This document shows positions 28,501 through 36,373 of a DNA stretch of 64,000 nt, piece after piece. The stretch spans positions 186,001 through 250,000 of the forward strand of contig NZ_JXXU01000001.1 of the NCBI RefSeq assembly GCF_000967495.1, written 5' to 3'. The position numbers were made by a program, and so were the translations under genes. Position 1 is the stretch's first letter. Each line of letters begins with the position of its first letter. The notes beneath the pieces were generated by a model that made no database searches, was not told where the DNA came from, and saw only the letters and a list, made by a program, of their open reading frames with translations. Source of the DNA: Vibrio neptunius (GTDB lineage: Bacteria; Pseudomonadota; Gammaproteobacteria; Enterobacterales; Vibrionaceae).

Positions 28501-30481
28501 CGCCATCAAAACTGATAGAAGCAAAATGCAGCTCTGTGTCTTCAGGCGTCATGCCATACTGCTCGCCAATCGTCTGGACGTGCATTGTCAACCCGCGATG
28601 ACTGACTGCCACGCCTTTAGGCTTACCTGTTGAGCCAGAGGTGTAAATCAAATACGCCAGCTGGTCTAAGTGGATATCTTGATATGAACACTCACCAAGC
28701 TCAGATGCTGGAACCTCAGTTGCTAACAAAGATTCAATAGCAATACACTCTTGAGCACTTTTAGAACGGATGAAAAGATCTTTAGCCTTATCCATCAAGT
28801 GCTGCTGAGTCAGTAACTGCTGAGCTTCGCTGTCTTCAAGCATAAAGCTAATGCGCTCAGCAGGATAATCCGGATCAAGCGGCAGGAATGCGCAGTTTGC
28901 TTTCATGATGCTCAGCATGGCAACCAGCATATCGGTGCCACGCTCCATCATCACACCGACAACACTTTCTGATTGAACGTCTCTTTGACGTAATGAGTGC
29001 GCGACTAAATTCGATTGAACCTCTAATTCAGCGTATGTTATCGTTTTATCGCCATGTTTTAAGGCGATTTTTTCAGGACGCAGTTTTGCTTGTTCAGCCA
29101 CCAGCGCCATAAAGGTCACTGGATTCCATGTTTGTTGTACCGCTGAGTGCGCTTCCAAGGCCACTGTATCTGAGCTAGAAAGCGCGTTAGTCTGTGCTAG
29201 AGACTGTTGAGGAGATTGGCAGATCTGGTTAAGAACATTTTTGTATGTGCTTAAGATGCTGTCAATTTGAGCTTGAGTGAATTTCTCTTGTGCGTAGACA
29301 AGTCGCAGCGATAGTTGCTCTCCTGCAATAGCATCAAGGACAAGCTCAAAGGGGGTTTCGGTCACTGGGAATTCTTCAAAAACACCTTTAACTGTGTTGC
29401 CATCCTCGCCGATGCTTTTAACAACGAGCTTATGCCCGTGACTACGATAATTGAATGCAACTGTAGGAAGAGGCGTCTGGCCCAAAAGCTTCTCAATAGG
29501 TAAATGAGAGAACTTCAATGAGTTGCGCAGATTGCTTTTCACCTGCAGCACAACTTCTCTCAAGTTCAACTCTGGATTTGCCTGAACACCCAAGACAGCA
29601 TTATTAACGTAAAAACCGATATTCCTCCTGTTCGCAGAGTCTCGATTCAATGCTGGCACGGTGATCGTTGGTTGAGAATTGTTGGCATACGAAGACAAAG
29701 TCAACAACAACGCTGAAGAAAGCACTTCGAATTTAGTCGCACCAAAATGTTTGGCAGCCTTTTCGACCAAGATTGACTCATCAATGCCCAATGACTCTTC
29801 TATATGACCGGCGGTATAAGCGCTCTGCTCCGGAGTCGTCTTGCCTTGAAGAATACAGGGCTCCTCACCCATTAACTTCAGAGCTTCCCAGTCCGCCTTC
29901 TCTTTTACAGGATCGAAGTCATTTTGACTTTCAGAAAAATCAAAGTAACTGATCCCTTTTGGGCTTTCGGGTGACTTTCCCGATACAAATCGAACAATAG
30001 AGCTTACAAACAACTGTAGTGACCAAGCATCGGTAATCAAATGATGCGCAGCAATGCTTAGAGCAAACCTATCTTCAGCCAACTGGTATAGGTGGAATCT
30101 ACACAGTAGCTCATTTCCTAAATTATACGGCTGATAAGTCTTAGCTTTGGCTTCTCGCCTTACAATGTCAGCAGCATCGGCTTCATCAGTCAAATCAACA
30201 AAAGCCACTGGGATTCGGTCATAATGCGTAGACTGCTGAGGTTGTCCGTCCCTTTGTTCGATCTTTATACGCAAGACTGGGTGCATTTCTAATATCTTAG
30301 AAAGTGCATTCAGGACTTTTTCTTTAGTGATTCCCTCACCCGATAGCCAAGCAACACCACCTAAGTTATACGCAATACTGTATGGCATGAGCTGGTGAAA
30401 CAACCATAGACGTTGCTGAGAATGAGAAAGTGGACTCCAACCACCATTGGCCGGAGTCATCGTGATATCATCCACTGACAT
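19553..30481 (-). CDS. NRPS, three modules: Cstart-A-PCP-E / C-A-PCP / C-A-PCP (ahOrn-ahOrn-Ser)
   Basis: A 3642-residue assembly enzyme. Module 1: an N-terminal condensation domain with no carrier before it (HHLITDAW near 146), A (YTSGSTG near 612), PCP (LGGDSI near 1007), E (HHLVID near 1188, ESHGR near 1324). Module 2: C (HHILMDGW near 1648), A (near 2121), PCP (LGGQSL near 2512). Module 3: C (HHIISDG near 2698), A (FTSGSTG near 3179), PCP (LGGHSL near 3576). Specificity residues: module 1 D-G-E-C-L-L-G-V-T, module 2 D-G-E-C-W-L-G-V-T, module 3 D-V-W-H-I-S-L-I-D. The last is a serine code. An orphan starter C domain is the sign of lipoinitiation, so the peptide should carry a fatty acyl tail, as in amphibactins. 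In the module 1 E domain the usual VGWFT reads VNWHT. Confidence 0.93.
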   Translation of the reverse strand: MSVDDITMTPANGGWSPLSHSQQRLWLFHQLMPYSIAYNLGGVAWLSGEGITKEKVLNALSKILEMHPVLRIKIEQRDGQPQQSTHYDRIPVAFVDLTDEADAADIVRREAKAKTYQPYNLGNELLCRFHLYQLAEDRFALSIAAHHLITDAWSLQLFVSSIVRFVSGKSPESPKGISYFDFSESQNDFDPVKEKADWEALKLMGEEPCILQGKTTPEQSAYTAGHIEESLGIDESILVEKAAKHFGATKFEVLSSALLLTLSSYANNSQPTITVPALNRDSANRRNIGFYVNNAVLGVQANPELNLREVVLQVKSNLRNSLKFSHLPIEKLLGQTPLPTVAFNYRSHGHKLVVKSIGEDGNTVKGVFEEFPVTETPFELVLDAIAGEQLSLRLVYAQEKFTQAQIDSILSTYKNVLNQICQSPQQSLAQTNALSSSDTVALEAHSAVQQTWNPVTFMALVAEQAKLRPEKIALKHGDKTITYAELEVQSNLVAHSLRQRDVQSESVVGVMMERGTDMLVAMLSIMKANCAFLPLDPDYPAERISFMLEDSEAQQLLTQQHLMDKAKDLFIRSKSAQECIAIESLLATEVPASELGECSYQDIHLDQLAYLIYTSGSTGKPKGVAVSHRGLTMHVQTIGEQYGMTPEDTELHFASISFDGAVERWTVPMAFGSTLIIRDQQLWTPEKTTQVLVDEKVTIACFPPSYAGPWLDWVEQTQPDLALRSLTLGGEAFTRETFERIQRVVNPPRIVNGYGPTETVVTPMIWRAYPEDKLESSYAPIGQPVGDRKLYVLDENLKQVPFGTVGELYIGMESGLARGYLKRPDLTAERFIPDPFAANGERMYRTGDLVRFRHDGVVEYLGRADQQVKIRGFRIELGEIESRLQTLANAEFCAVVAHESPTGKRLVGYVQLSETEQQSESQWRIELASQLPDYMVPSRIIVSQTLPLTPAGKVDRKQLAAPHWDEEQKAGAPLEGDIQHQLAEIWRELLKVESIGSDSHFFALGGDSITALQMVGKLRQRGLMLTPKQVFDHPVIAEMALCVLDSQIKPAEQGELNGKVALLPMQKRFVERGYSHKSKLDKNGQLELCNQYAKLNLPAPVNADAIVRALKQVVQHHDSLRLSFEVPNTTTSDAAEYLAEYVTTADFAFHLYAEQIDIDAVQSAINPSVGKQLSVGLNIETGEMLVAVHHLVIDALSWPVLIQDLLGSYQQEMGVDSYAFASKTHNQADWYEALENIHISHKQSEFWNAQRAEPAVPAELTEVKDQESESKGIHKHSYHLTKELAEPLLASTQAFARMSKEQTLMALSALAVKEITSASEIVIHRESHGRFSESFGLDLSRSVNWHTALFPQKVVLSESISELLASVKDSSHAITDGGLSYSAGVAQQQWQYQDHVDVLFNFLGRATQADVKGAELGEFGLWRPEDAKADAVIVLNISETDEGFDVELEFSLSALSKSECDAYVHHFEAAIKAVTEHCTSNSAVLTQADAPNTHLSLATLSHVSVQAHQLPNQILPLSTLQQGLYFHAQLSQDTSTYVNQITLPISGADAAQLEEGWKALMKRHSILRSTLHQVEGHAHLYVWDDLPITSRVFDGREEAGFELESYKRSLIEQGFELEQDASGQQLKPLWRVDLVTTGDNEIACIFTIHHILMDGWSTGVLLSELFAHYQNISLPIVSHDFADYLEWVVQQEPESAQEYWRGYLNGVEAPTILVEQYGSNTDKQGHVRHNVDYSAEVLSSWQSQLKSSGITLNTLIQGAWLLTLQRYTGQSQPVFGNTVAGRPSSLANSEAMVGLFINTLPVTSMVDWKERTNQWLADIQEQASAQREFSHVSLSEVQAQSPLDGENLFDSLVVFENYPLDESLFSETGLKIGEPDSYEFTHYPLTLAVLPGESLRIVFAYDSAKFSQSDIDALSATTSHYLEQLVDKLTHNLSDIDVLDAEQQSRLSGHVKASEPWAYKPFTELLKEQVLAQPDSEALVANPLGGTVLSPSGSERLAMSYQQLDDFSDGVAAELIARGIQRDQRVGVMFARGTDMLVAMIGVLKAGAAFLPLDPSYPKDRLAYMVEDSDAQWLISDDSSQQLAREICQRDSIIAYSDIDLQQPVLNRPEILEEQLAYVIYTSGSTGKPKGVCVSHSGLSMHVQTIGQRYGMTPQDIELHFASISFDGAVERWTVPLAFGSKLVIRDQQLWSAQETCEVLEREAVTIACFPPSYVGPLLEWIEVEQPALAVRSWTLGGEAFTRETYFKLQQVLNPKRIINGYGPTETVVTPMIWQAYPETPLESAYAPIGTSVGARSLYVLDSDLRPVPSGVSGELYIGEEVGLARGYLDRPDLTAERFVPDPFANNGERMYRTGDLVRWREDGVMEYLGRADDQIKIRGFRVELGEIESRLQSISGSKLSAVTAFEGSAGKYLVGYVEGQADLINCDDILAQMAKVLPDYMVPSQLVVMESMPLTPASKVDKKKLPQPDNHVQHKAYEAPEGEIEQLLAQEWQALFGLENVSRNDDFFALGGQSLLATQLVGRLQQKHQIRLLLQSVFDSPRLDVMATQCTSLKEPAVTIKPVPRMETMPVSASQKRLWFVQQLMPESAAYHMPLGLKLKGDVNRDWLEQSLRTVISRHEALRTSFVQVDGELMQSIHSGDDACQIALAEYSADEFSDLEAQRLSWIGETFDLSSPSLLRAYSIKHSEQEFELLLVVHHIISDGISIQNLMRELSAVYSSYSHSGQFASNIETDTLDYADYASWQQEWLNSDIAKESLSWWKAALAKDIEPLVLHSDVARDQLETTGQRHHFTLTTQQVNAIETLAATSATTPFNVMLSLWHLLLHKYSGRDEIRVGIPVAGRTQPDTQQMQGCFINNLVIPAQLDAAMSYERLLHETKRFTEQALTHQDVPFEVLVESLGVTGNLQHHPLYQTSFNFQRIERSILAEWGGLQAEAFDPGVVAAQLELSLDVQAYDDGEWSGFVNYAAPVFDQTFVEALLGHWLKLLEQVALNPNAMLSELKLVDSDELAQIDAFNATKKSWGEMLPPPVAVEAQAKRTPEAIALSMGQQSMTYAEFDSKVNQLAQWLRQQGVGEETRVGLGLPRSFELVIGLHAITRAGGAYVPLDPSYPAERLNYILESAGVSILLTDSETLPQWPENPQCQYVALNQAEILKQINEQSTEVPVVNWQADQSLYVIFTSGSTGLPKGVVNTQSALHNRLAWMQNEYQLDASDCVLQKTPFSFDVSVWEFFWPLMYGARLAIAEPDHHRQPELLHNTIREQGVTTIHFVPSMLHAFESETDIGECSSLRRIICSGEALPAELTEKVLTGAPDCQLHNLYGPTEAAIDVTYWQCELPVGKRIPIGHAISNTQLHVLDDCWNPVPVGVPGELYLAGDGLAREYLSRPDLTADRFVPNPFATTASGKQDGNLGSRMYRTGDQVVRMPDGRLEYLGRLDHQVKIRGLRIELEEIENVLNQHDDVDESAVIAYEHQTGTQLVAYVVCGDWDSEKETAVKAHLNDHLPDYMVPAIYVALDEMPLSPNGKRDRKALPSPEWSQVEYRAPESELEIWFANTWQQVLGSEKVGLDDNFFALGGHSLLATRIVAQAQKELDLAISLKDFFAAGTLQALTDALQSQYQANNEQEQDELDAMAALMDELELL

Positions 30482-30557
30482 ACATATACCTAAAAACTGT
30501 TAAATGTCAGGTACCTAAACACTAGGTACCAAAATTAAGCAAAAAAGTGTAGTGTCA

Positions 30558-30758
30558 CTAAGCCAAAGCTTCTCGTAGACTTTTCGGACGCATATCAGTC
30601 CATACTTCATTTATGTGGGCAAGGCAAGTTTCTTTATTGCCAGTAACACCAACGGCTTTCCATCCATTTGGAATTGGATGATAAGTAGGCCAAATGCTGT
30701 ACTGTTCTTGTGGGTTGATAACGACGGTAAATTCTGTGTTTGGGCTGTCAATACTCAT
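30558..30758 (-). CDS. MbtH-family NRPS accessory protein
   Basis: A 66-residue MbtH-like protein. It keeps the family core: [19 protein letters not shown], then a tryptophan in NEVWTDMRP followed by SLREAL. MbtH proteins bind NRPS adenylation domains and are often needed for their folding or activity. It lies between the exporter (57-base gap) and the large NRPS (76-base gap) on the same strand. Confidence 0.95.
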   Translation of the reverse strand: MSIDSPNTEFTVVINPQEQYSIWPTYHPIPNGWKAVGVTGNKETCLAHINEVWTDMRPKSLREALA

Positions 30759-30815
30759 AATATCCTCAACTAGATCGTTGTTCTTATTGTTTTGATTTTC
30801 TGGATTGTTGTTTCG

Positions 30816-32471
30816 TTAAGCGACGACACTTTCTACTGCTTGTTGAGCTTGTGATTTATCCGCAGTATCCAGTTCTGTCAGTTGCCCACTGTCCATTTTG
30901 AAAATGCGATCGGCCGCATCGAAGTAACGGTCATCGTGGGTAATAGCGATTACAGTCACGCCACGCTCCTTCAGCAGAGGCAGTAACTGTTGGTAAAAGA
31001 CTTTTCTAAAGCGAGGGTCTTGATCCGCAGCCCATTCGTCGAGAAGCATGCAGCCTCGCTGTTCAGCAACGGCCATCAGTAACGCAAGACGCTTGCGCTG
31101 TCCTTGTGAATAACGAACATCCGACAAGCGACCATTCTCTTGCGTCACTTTGTGGCTCATTTCCAGGCGATCCATCCACTCTTTGATATCGGCCTCTGGC
31201 ACATCTTGGCCTTGTCCATTGGTGATCTGGTGGAACAAATAGAAGTCACTGAATACGGTAGAAAATTGCTGGCGATAGTGAGGCCAGTTGAGCTCAGTCA
31301 TAGGTTGACCGTTCAAGAGAACATTTCCTGTATGCGGCCGATAAAGACCTGTCAGCAAGCGAGCAAACGTTGATTTTCCGCTTCCATTACCACCAATGAT
31401 GAAGATCATCTCACCTTTCGAAGCTTTAAAATTAATTGGGCCAACTTTAAACGGACGGTCATCGCCATCAGCGCGGTATTCATAAGTCACTTGCTGGAGA
31501 TCGATAGCTTCAAATAGTTCTGGCTGCTCGTTAGCCTCAGCAAGGTTTTGATTGTCACTTAGGTCGAGTGATTCAAGTTTACGCATAGAAATATTGGCAC
31601 TAATCAGACCCGGCAACGCACCGACCGCAGCCATCAGCGGCATGCGCATAAACAAGATGACCAGAGCAAAGGTAGAAGCAACGTCAAAACCGGCCCAACC
31701 TAAACCCAGCGCCAGATAAAAGTTGAGACCAATCAGTGCCAGTACAATCGTGTTAGCCATGTTGGCAGCAAAACCGTTGTAGATGTCTGCTCTTGTGACT
31801 TCGTCTCGATAACCCGCGGCATTTGGAGCAAACTCATCCTCGAAATAACGACGAGCGCGACTAGGGTTAAGTGATAGCTCTTTACGACCATCAATTAATG
31901 CCTGATAGTCGTGATAAAGCTTGTCTTCCAAATCACGAACCTGACGGACGTGGAAAGTGATACGAGTCACCAACCAATAGCCGATAACGCCAGTCACACC
32001 TAACATCAGCAGGCTTACTCCAAATAATGGTAGTGAGAGAAACGCAAGATAAGACAATGCCACTACGGTAAGTACTAAGCCGTAAATCATTTCCGGCAAG
32101 GTAACGAAGGCAATAGTAATGTTACGAATGTCGGTGTTCAGTGAGGCTAGCACCCCGGCACTACCAACATCTTCTATTTGTTCAATATCTGTGTTGATCA
32201 GTTGCTTAACTAATTGACAGCGCTTGGAATAGACAAATTGGTGGCCCAACTTGTGCAGTGACACCTGCGCAACAGTCGCCGTGATCAATAGCAACACCAG
32301 CAATCCAGCAAATTGCCAAATGGCACTATGAACACTGGCTGTCTGGCTCAATAGTTCATATTGAATAAAAGCAATCACGCCAATACTGAGAAAGGCACTA
32401 GCCACACTCAGCAAAATAACCAAAGCGAGTGCTTTATGTTGTTTATGGGCCAACTGAAAAAGTAATTTCAT
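30816..32471 (-). CDS. Siderophore peptide exporter, PvdE/SyrD-type ABC transporter
   Basis: A 551-residue fused ABC exporter. About six membrane helices fill residues 10-305 and the nucleotide-binding domain follows: Walker A GGNGSGKST near residue 365, signature YSQGQRKRLA, Walker B MLLDEWAADQDP. The DEWAADQDP form and the YSQGQRKR signature are typical of the cyclic peptide / PvdE / SyrD exporters linked to NRPS siderophores. It would move the finished or nascent siderophore from cytoplasm to periplasm. It is first in the operon exporter-mbtH-NRPS-NRPS, behind the Fur box at 32499. Confidence 0.9.
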   Translation of the reverse strand: MKLLFQLAHKQHKALALVILLSVASAFLSIGVIAFIQYELLSQTASVHSAIWQFAGLLVLLLITATVAQVSLHKLGHQFVYSKRCQLVKQLINTDIEQIEDVGSAGVLASLNTDIRNITIAFVTLPEMIYGLVLTVVALSYLAFLSLPLFGVSLLMLGVTGVIGYWLVTRITFHVRQVRDLEDKLYHDYQALIDGRKELSLNPSRARRYFEDEFAPNAAGYRDEVTRADIYNGFAANMANTIVLALIGLNFYLALGLGWAGFDVASTFALVILFMRMPLMAAVGALPGLISANISMRKLESLDLSDNQNLAEANEQPELFEAIDLQQVTYEYRADGDDRPFKVGPINFKASKGEMIFIIGGNGSGKSTFARLLTGLYRPHTGNVLLNGQPMTELNWPHYRQQFSTVFSDFYLFHQITNGQGQDVPEADIKEWMDRLEMSHKVTQENGRLSDVRYSQGQRKRLALLMAVAEQRGCMLLDEWAADQDPRFRKVFYQQLLPLLKERGVTVIAITHDDRYFDAADRIFKMDSGQLTELDTADKSQAQQAVESVVA

Positions 32472-32498
32472 CTCAAATCCATGTGTTAATTATTATTG

Positions 32499-32513
32499 TG
32501 ATTATCATTATCA
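32499..32513 (-). promoter_or_regulatory. Fur box before the exporter-mbtH-NRPS operon
   Basis: TGATTAT-C-ATTATCA matches the 7-1-7 Fur motif at 13 of 14 positions. It is 28 bases before the exporter ATG and lies between that gene and the end of fhuB, so the 18-kb biosynthetic operon should be induced by iron starvation. Confidence 0.85.
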
Positions 32514-32570
32514 ACAAATTTTAAAGAAGTATTAAGGAAAGCTGAGCATTACCTCCCTCATTACTAAAAT

Positions 32571-34547
32571 TTAGAGCCTGCGAAGCCCCCACATCAGGTA
32601 CATGCCGCCAATCAAAGACGCCACCAAACCAGCTGGGACTTCTTGTGGGTACAATATTTGGCGTCCTAGCCAATCAGCCAGAAGCATTAATCCCATACCA
32701 ACAAGCGCTGAACAAAACAGATGTTCTCTAGCTCGGCTAAAACCAAAAAAACGAGCGAGATGCGGTGCCATCAAACCGATAAAACTCAATGGGCCAACAA
32801 CGAGAGTGGCACTAACTGTCAGCAATGCAACCAGCAGCAATAGCAAACCTCTCGCCTGCCCTACTCTAACTCCAAGTGCGCGAGAGCTGGCCTCTCCCAA
32901 AGGCAAAATGTCCAGCCAGCGAGACGTTAAGAAACTGAACCCAACAAGTACAAAAGTCGCAACAGCTAACGGAAGTAAGGTCGCCTCTGTAACATAGTAC
33001 GTTGAGCCAGAAAGCCATGCTAGGACTTGGTAGCTCCTGGGGTCACCGCCCGCCAACACGAAGCTTTGTACCGCATTCATCAGAGCAGTAATAGCAACAC
33101 CGGTCAGCAGCACACGTTCTGGTTGGAAACCAGACTTGCGGTTCAAAAGAACAATCACAGACAGCGACGCCATCGCGCCCACAAGTCCACCTAAATACAA
33201 ACCAACGAGACTAACGCCAATGCCAGAGAACATGGCAATGATCAAACCCAAAGCGGTACCCGAGCTGATGCCAATCACTTCAGGGCTCGCCATCGGGTTA
33301 CCACTTAAACGCTGGATCACAGTACCTGCGGTAGCCAGCATCACACCTGCTAAAGCTGCGGCAACAAGTCGGGGCCAACGCCATTCGAGCAAATCCCACT
33401 CGCCTGAGAACACTAGCCACTGCCAACCGGAGCTTTGAATGGAAGTGGTACTAAAGATAAATAGAGCCACTGGAATAACGAGCGCAATCAATGCGATGGA
33501 ATGACGATTAAGGCTCTTCACCCGCTCACTGTGACGTGTCATGACCGTTTGCGTCTCGGTTTGACTACGCATCGACAACCTTGGCAGCAACCACAATAAA
33601 AGAGGAGCACCTAATGCAGCAGTTGCGGCACCAGTTGGCACAATCATAGCGGCAATACCTGGCAGCTGCTGGATAAGCAGATCCGTAAGCGTTAATAGTA
33701 AACCACCTAACAGCATGGAGACGATTAACTTAGGCACAAGACGATGTACACCGGTTGCGCGAGCAATTGCTGGAGCAGCGAGGCCTACAAAGCCGATCAC
33801 CCCGACTTTAGCAACCACCCATGATGTCAGTAAGACTGCGAGACCAAGACATATGACGCGCAGCTTCGCCAAAGACACGCCAAGACTTTTCGCACCTTCT
33901 TCAGATAATTCCAACAAGGTTAACGGCTTAACGAATAAGAATGAAATACCAATCGCTAACCCAAGCCTTGGCGCGAGGTAAGCAATATCTGACCACCCTG
34001 TCTGGACAAGTGAGCCCGCCCCCCAAATCATTAAGCCTGCTAGCTTATCTTGATTCATCATCAACAGGACAGTGCTGACGGCGCCGAAATAGAGGTTAAT
34101 GACCAAACCCGAAACCACAACAACTGTTGGTGACAGAGCACGACGCCATGACAGTGCAAACACCAGTGCCATTGTTCCCACACCACCAAGCAAAGCAATC
34201 AGTGATTTAGAAAACGTCAGTAACCAAGGGGCATACAAGGTTGCCATCATCAGTGCAAAACTGGCACCGCTTGCCACGCCCAAAGTGGATGGTGACGCCA
34301 AAGGGTTACGCAATACTTGCTGCATTAGTACACCAGCAGCAGCCAAAGCCGCACCTGCAATCAGTGTCGTGAAAAATCTAGGCCACCAAGTTAAGTGTAA
34401 TCTAACCGATTCTGGCGACATCCAATCTGCTTGGAAAAGGCTATTCAAGCCTGCTGAAAAATTGCCCGAAGCATTCAATTGGAAGCCTGCTATTGTCAGC
34501 ATAAATACCGAGAGTATCGCAACAAGACTCAGAGATAAGATTTTCAT
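32571..34547 (-). CDS. fhuB: Ferric hydroxamate ABC permease, fused double unit (FhuB-like)
   Basis: A 658-residue protein made of two FecCD permease halves in one chain (about residues 1-325 and 345-658), the hallmark of FhuB; most other iron-siderophore permeases are two separate subunits. Each half has multiple membrane helices and the coupling motif region ([15 protein letters not shown] in the first, [15 protein letters not shown] in the second). It takes ferric hydroxamate delivered by the FhuD-like protein through the inner membrane. ATG overlaps the fhuD stop by four bases. It is the last gene of the fhuCDB operon. Confidence 0.92.
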   Translation of the reverse strand: MKILSLSLVAILSVFMLTIAGFQLNASGNFSAGLNSLFQADWMSPESVRLHLTWWPRFFTTLIAGAALAAAGVLMQQVLRNPLASPSTLGVASGASFALMMATLYAPWLLTFSKSLIALLGGVGTMALVFALSWRRALSPTVVVVSGLVINLYFGAVSTVLLMMNQDKLAGLMIWGAGSLVQTGWSDIAYLAPRLGLAIGISFLFVKPLTLLELSEEGAKSLGVSLAKLRVICLGLAVLLTSWVVAKVGVIGFVGLAAPAIARATGVHRLVPKLIVSMLLGGLLLTLTDLLIQQLPGIAAMIVPTGAATAALGAPLLLWLLPRLSMRSQTETQTVMTRHSERVKSLNRHSIALIALVIPVALFIFSTTSIQSSGWQWLVFSGEWDLLEWRWPRLVAAALAGVMLATAGTVIQRLSGNPMASPEVIGISSGTALGLIIAMFSGIGVSLVGLYLGGLVGAMASLSVIVLLNRKSGFQPERVLLTGVAITALMNAVQSFVLAGGDPRSYQVLAWLSGSTYYVTEATLLPLAVATFVLVGFSFLTSRWLDILPLGEASSRALGVRVGQARGLLLLLVALLTVSATLVVGPLSFIGLMAPHLARFFGFSRAREHLFCSALVGMGLMLLADWLGRQILYPQEVPAGLVASLIGGMYLMWGLRRL

Positions 34548-35425
34548 CGGGTGACCTCCTCATTCAGTGCAGAGGTGACCAAATTAGCGAAACGCATCGC
34601 TGAAGGTAATCCACCAAAACTCCATGTTGGTTTTACGGTGATTACCGGACGACCTGTTTGTTCAATCAAATATTGCCAATACTGGTCTTGAGCTAAATGC
34701 TCAGTCACGCCGGCAGGAAGAGGTTCTATGACGATAAATTGGGCATCAATACCCTGTAACTTATCCAAACCTGTGAGGGCAAAACCCCATGCGTTAGTGG
34801 CTTTGTCCCAAGCATTTTGAATACCTAATTGATTCAATGCCACTTTATAGATGCTGTTCTCACCAAATACTCGAACATGCTTGGTATCCATGAACTGCAC
34901 TAAAAGCACTGGAGGCAGATTGTCTGGCAGCGCTGCCTTGAGGTCATCTAACTGAGCTTCACTATTAGCGATAAGCTGTTCAGCTTGCTTATCAGCATTA
35001 ACCTCTTTTGCCATACGACGTGTAAAATCCGTTACGGCATCCCAGTTAACTTCACCCACTTTATACAAACCAAGAATTTTTACCGGCGCAATACGAGACA
35101 GTTGAGTCTCAAGCGAAGCGAAACGGGGAGAAAGGAATATGGTGTCGAGATTAAGCTCAGATAATCTTTCTAGGTTGGGTTGAGTGCGCAGGCCAACATC
35201 CACAGTCTCATCCGGTATTTTCGGACTTCTCACCCAGTCGTTGTAATCCGATTGCTGGGCCGACGCAACTGGGTTAACGCCAAGAGCGATCATGGTTTCA
35301 GTCTGAGACCAGTCAATGGACATCACTCGCAACTTGTCTTTTGAGGGACTTGAGCCAGCCATTGCCGGCATTACGACAGTCAGTGCAGTAATACCTGCGA
35401 TTATCGTTCGTTTAATGTTTAGCAT
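34544..35425 (-). CDS. fhuD: Periplasmic ferric siderophore-binding protein (FhuD-like)
   Basis: A 293-residue class III periplasmic binding protein. A signal peptide (to about AMAGSS, residue 26) is followed by [21 protein letters not shown], the usual N-terminal lobe opening of FhuD/BtuF-type proteins, and a C-terminal lobe beginning around [14 protein letters not shown]. It should bind the ferric hydroxamate in the periplasm and hand it to FhuB. No lipobox is seen, so it is likely soluble. It overlaps fhuC by seven bases upstream and fhuB by four downstream. Confidence 0.9.
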   Translation of the reverse strand: MLNIKRTIIAGITALTVVMPAMAGSSPSKDKLRVMSIDWSQTETMIALGVNPVASAQQSDYNDWVRSPKIPDETVDVGLRTQPNLERLSELNLDTIFLSPRFASLETQLSRIAPVKILGLYKVGEVNWDAVTDFTRRMAKEVNADKQAEQLIANSEAQLDDLKAALPDNLPPVLLVQFMDTKHVRVFGENSIYKVALNQLGIQNAWDKATNAWGFALTGLDKLQGIDAQFIVIEPLPAGVTEHLAQDQYWQYLIEQTGRPVITVKPTWSFGGLPSAMRFANLVTSALNEEVTR

Positions 35426-36183
35426 GGCATGGCAACCGGATAGCCAGCAGCATGATCGGTGATCTGCATTTCGATGCCATAAATATCGTTTAACTGCTGT
35501 TCGTTGAACACCTCAGATACCGGGCCTTGCGCTATCATCTCCCCGCTGTGAAGGGCCACGATATGGTCGCAGAAACGAGCAGCCATATTGATATCGTGTA
35601 TCACGATAAGAACGCCTAATTCGAGTTCAGTTACCAGTTTCTTTATTAGTTCAAGCATTTCTACTTGGTGAGCGATATCCAGAGCAGACAAAGGCTCATC
35701 CAAAAGCAGATATTGAGTTCTCTGGGCCAAGAGCATAGCCAACCACACTCGCTGACGTTCTCCTCCTGACAAAGTATCAACCAATCGGTCTGCATACTTT
35801 TCAGTATCCGTCATCTGCATCGCTTGTTGAATGAATGCTTTATCTTGCGAACCTAAACGTCCAAGTAAGCCGTGCCATGGGTAGCGACCAAAACTCACTA
35901 GGTCTTTTCCTGATAGGCTATCAGTAGCAGGCAAATGTTGAGGAAGGTATGCAATTTTCTGTGCAAATTTCTTATCAGACCACTTTGAAACTGATTTTCC
36001 TTGCAGCAAAACATCACCACTTGTGGACTGTTGCTGCTGTGCAAGAAGCTTAAGTAGCGTTGATTTACCTGAACCATTGTGACCAACAAGAGCGTAAATC
36101 TTGCCTGGTTCAAAATTCATATCAAAATCTGACAACAAATCTCTGCCGCCAACGCTAAATGCTAGTTTTCTAGCTTCGAGCAT
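35419..36183 (-). CDS. fhuC: Ferric siderophore ABC transporter ATPase (FhuC-like)
   Basis: A 254-residue ATPase with Walker A GHNGSGKST near residue 35, Q-loop region YLPQHLP, signature LSGGERQRV near 140, Walker B YLLLDEPLSALD and the H-loop IHDINMA. It powers the FhuB permease at the inner membrane. It is first in the fhuCDB operon, and a Fur-box-like sequence lies about 95 bases upstream, shared with the divergent phosphopantetheinyl transferase gene. Confidence 0.92.
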   Translation of the reverse strand: MLEARKLAFSVGGRDLLSDFDMNFEPGKIYALVGHNGSGKSTLLKLLAQQQQSTSGDVLLQGKSVSKWSDKKFAQKIAYLPQHLPATDSLSGKDLVSFGRYPWHGLLGRLGSQDKAFIQQAMQMTDTEKYADRLVDTLSGGERQRVWLAMLLAQRTQYLLLDEPLSALDIAHQVEMLELIKKLVTELELGVLIVIHDINMAARFCDHIVALHSGEMIAQGPVSEVFNEQQLNDIYGIEMQITDHAAGYPVAMPC

Positions 36184-36276
36184 ATCCTTTCCCTTAAACT
36201 CTCTTTTTACATAGGGTTAATCAATAAAAAACGACTGATTAACAAGACGGAAGTTATATAACAGTAAATAGACAAA

Positions 36277-36291
36277 TGCAAACCATTTTCA
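36277..36291. promoter_or_regulatory. Fur-box-like site between fhuC and the PPTase gene
   Basis: TGCAAAC-C-ATTTTCA matches the 7-1-7 Fur motif at 10 of 14 positions, with a flanking TGCAAA/TTTGCA symmetry. It lies in the 190-base divergent intergenic region, so one site could control both directions. Weaker than the other two sites. Confidence 0.6.
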
Positions 36292-36373
36292 TTTGCAATT
36301 ATATCCACAGTTGGTAAGGTATTTATCTGATATATAAGGCCGTATATTGGTTTAAGAGCTGCGGATTTAAGAA

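Noticed and set aside
14136..30481. Catechol siderophore (vanchrobactin or vibriobactin type) NRPS
   Set aside because: No isochorismate or dihydroxybenzoate genes and no aryl carrier or cyclisation domain are present.
32602..34554. Several plus-strand frames antisense to fhuB
   Set aside because: They are shadows of a strongly supported permease gene and show low-complexity proline/threonine/alanine-rich products.
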